Assembly: GCA_042095835.1 (NCBI GenBank)
Contig: JBELML010000200.1
Location: 1-7,844, forward strand
Direction: 5' to 3'
DNA: 7,844 nt
From: DATFKA01 sp042095835
Lineage (GTDB): Bacteria > Bacteroidota > Bacteroidia > Chitinophagales > Saprospiraceae
In this document: one piece after another, positions 7,400 to 7,844 of the stretch
Layout of the letters: the number at the start of each line of letters is the position of its first letter
How positions within the stretch are numbered: the stretch's first letter is position 1
Notes under the pieces: generated by a model
What the model saw: the letters and a program-made list of their open reading frames with translations, nothing else
The model's database searches: none
Told to the model about the DNA's origin: nothing
Position numbers and translations under genes: made by a program

Positions 7400-7844
7400 C
7401 TAGGGCAGAACTACCTCTCTCCGAACGATGTAATCTTGGTTATCTTCTGTTTTTCTAATGATCCGAGCATTCTCTCCTCTCTTTAGTTCTATATCTTCGT
7501 TTTCTGTTTTTACTGATAAAATTTGGTCATATCCATTTATTTGAACTACCGCCTGACCAGATTTCATAAAACTAGCTGGTATTCTAATTTCGCAGATCAT
7601 ACCAATAAAGTCCACAGTTTTTAGTTCATTATCTAAGGCTTTGAATATTGGCACAAAAGGAGTAGATAATATTTTCCCTGCAATTAGACTCAAAAAAACA
7701 ATAGGTATAAACATGGCCAAAGCAAACCACCACCTACCGTGACCAATATTATCATTCAATAAAATTGAAAGACTCCAGGCAGTTAATACCACAAAACTCA
7801 TCAAGACCATAAAAGGAACCTTCCCAAAGTTGAAAAAATGTAGT
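7400..7844 (-). CDS. YqiJ/NfeD-like OB-fold membrane protein, partial (5' end beyond the window)
   Basis: The frame stays open to the right edge of the window. The residues before the first in-window ATG (7810) read LHFFNFGKVPF, which fits the linker and GKVP-type start of a membrane helix in YqiJ-like proteins, so that ATG is probably internal and the true start lies outside. The visible 147 or so residues hold two membrane segments (around PFMVLMSFVVLTAWSLSILL and WWFALAMFIPIVFLSLIAG). They are followed by a beta-rich C-terminal domain of about 70 residues (IGMICEIRIPASF, GQAVVQING, GENARIIRK, YIVRREV) typical of the OB fold in YqiJ and NfeD proteins. E. coli YqiJ is about 200 residues, so roughly 60 residues with a further membrane segment are probably missing here. 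In known systems such OB-fold membrane proteins are encoded next to a flotillin and work with it, as is the arrangement here. Stop is TAG at 7402-7400. Likely the first visible gene of the operon. Confidence 0.8.
   Translation of the reverse strand, partial: LHFFNFGKVPFMVLMSFVVLTAWSLSILLNDNIGHGRWWFALAMFIPIVFLSLIAGKILSTPFVPIFKALDNELKTVDFIGMICEIRIPASFMKSGQAVVQINGYDQILSVKTENEDIELKRGENARIIRKTEDNQDYIVRREVVLP

Overview
The window looks like a piece of a Bacteroidota chromosome. The reasons are moderate G+C by eye, start codons with no clear Shine-Dalgarno sequence, and a giant DUF3686-type AAA+ ATPase beside a flotillin. A Saprospiria/Lewinella-like or other Bacteroidia-grade organism is plausible, but the lineage is inference. 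All three real genes lie on the minus strand, so they read right to left.

From right to left, the gene order is as follows. (1) At 7844-7400 is the 3' part of a small membrane protein with two membrane segments and a C-terminal OB/NfeD-like beta domain, resembling YqiJ. Its start lies beyond the window edge. (2) At 7337-5220 is a long flotillin/SPFH (band 7) protein resembling YqiK, with one N-terminal membrane anchor, an SPFH domain and about 380 residues of charged, Ala/Glu-rich coiled coil. (3) At 5052-199 is a 1617-residue ATPase. It has a beta-rich N-terminal DUF3686 region, a long coiled-coil middle and a C-terminal AAA+ module with visible Walker A, Walker B, sensor 1 and sensor 2 motifs. 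This protein family is usually labelled 'DNA repair ATPase', but nothing in the sequence or context supports DNA repair.

The 167-bp gap between the flotillin and the ATPase (5053-5219) holds a terminator-like hairpin just after the flotillin stop, then a degenerate array with an 8-bp period arranged as an imperfect inverted repeat. Downstream of the ATPase (about 75-198) is a second, much cleaner array of 16-bp units, each two related octamers, with no G on the plus strand. Positions 1-74 show nothing I can assign.

Working model (inference): the OB-fold membrane protein and the flotillin form a membrane microdomain or SPFH cage, and the giant AAA+ ATPase is its energy-using cytoplasmic partner. 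This would be analogous in logic to other SPFH-AAA+ pairs such as HflK/HflC-FtsH and prohibitin-m-AAA, but without a protease domain.
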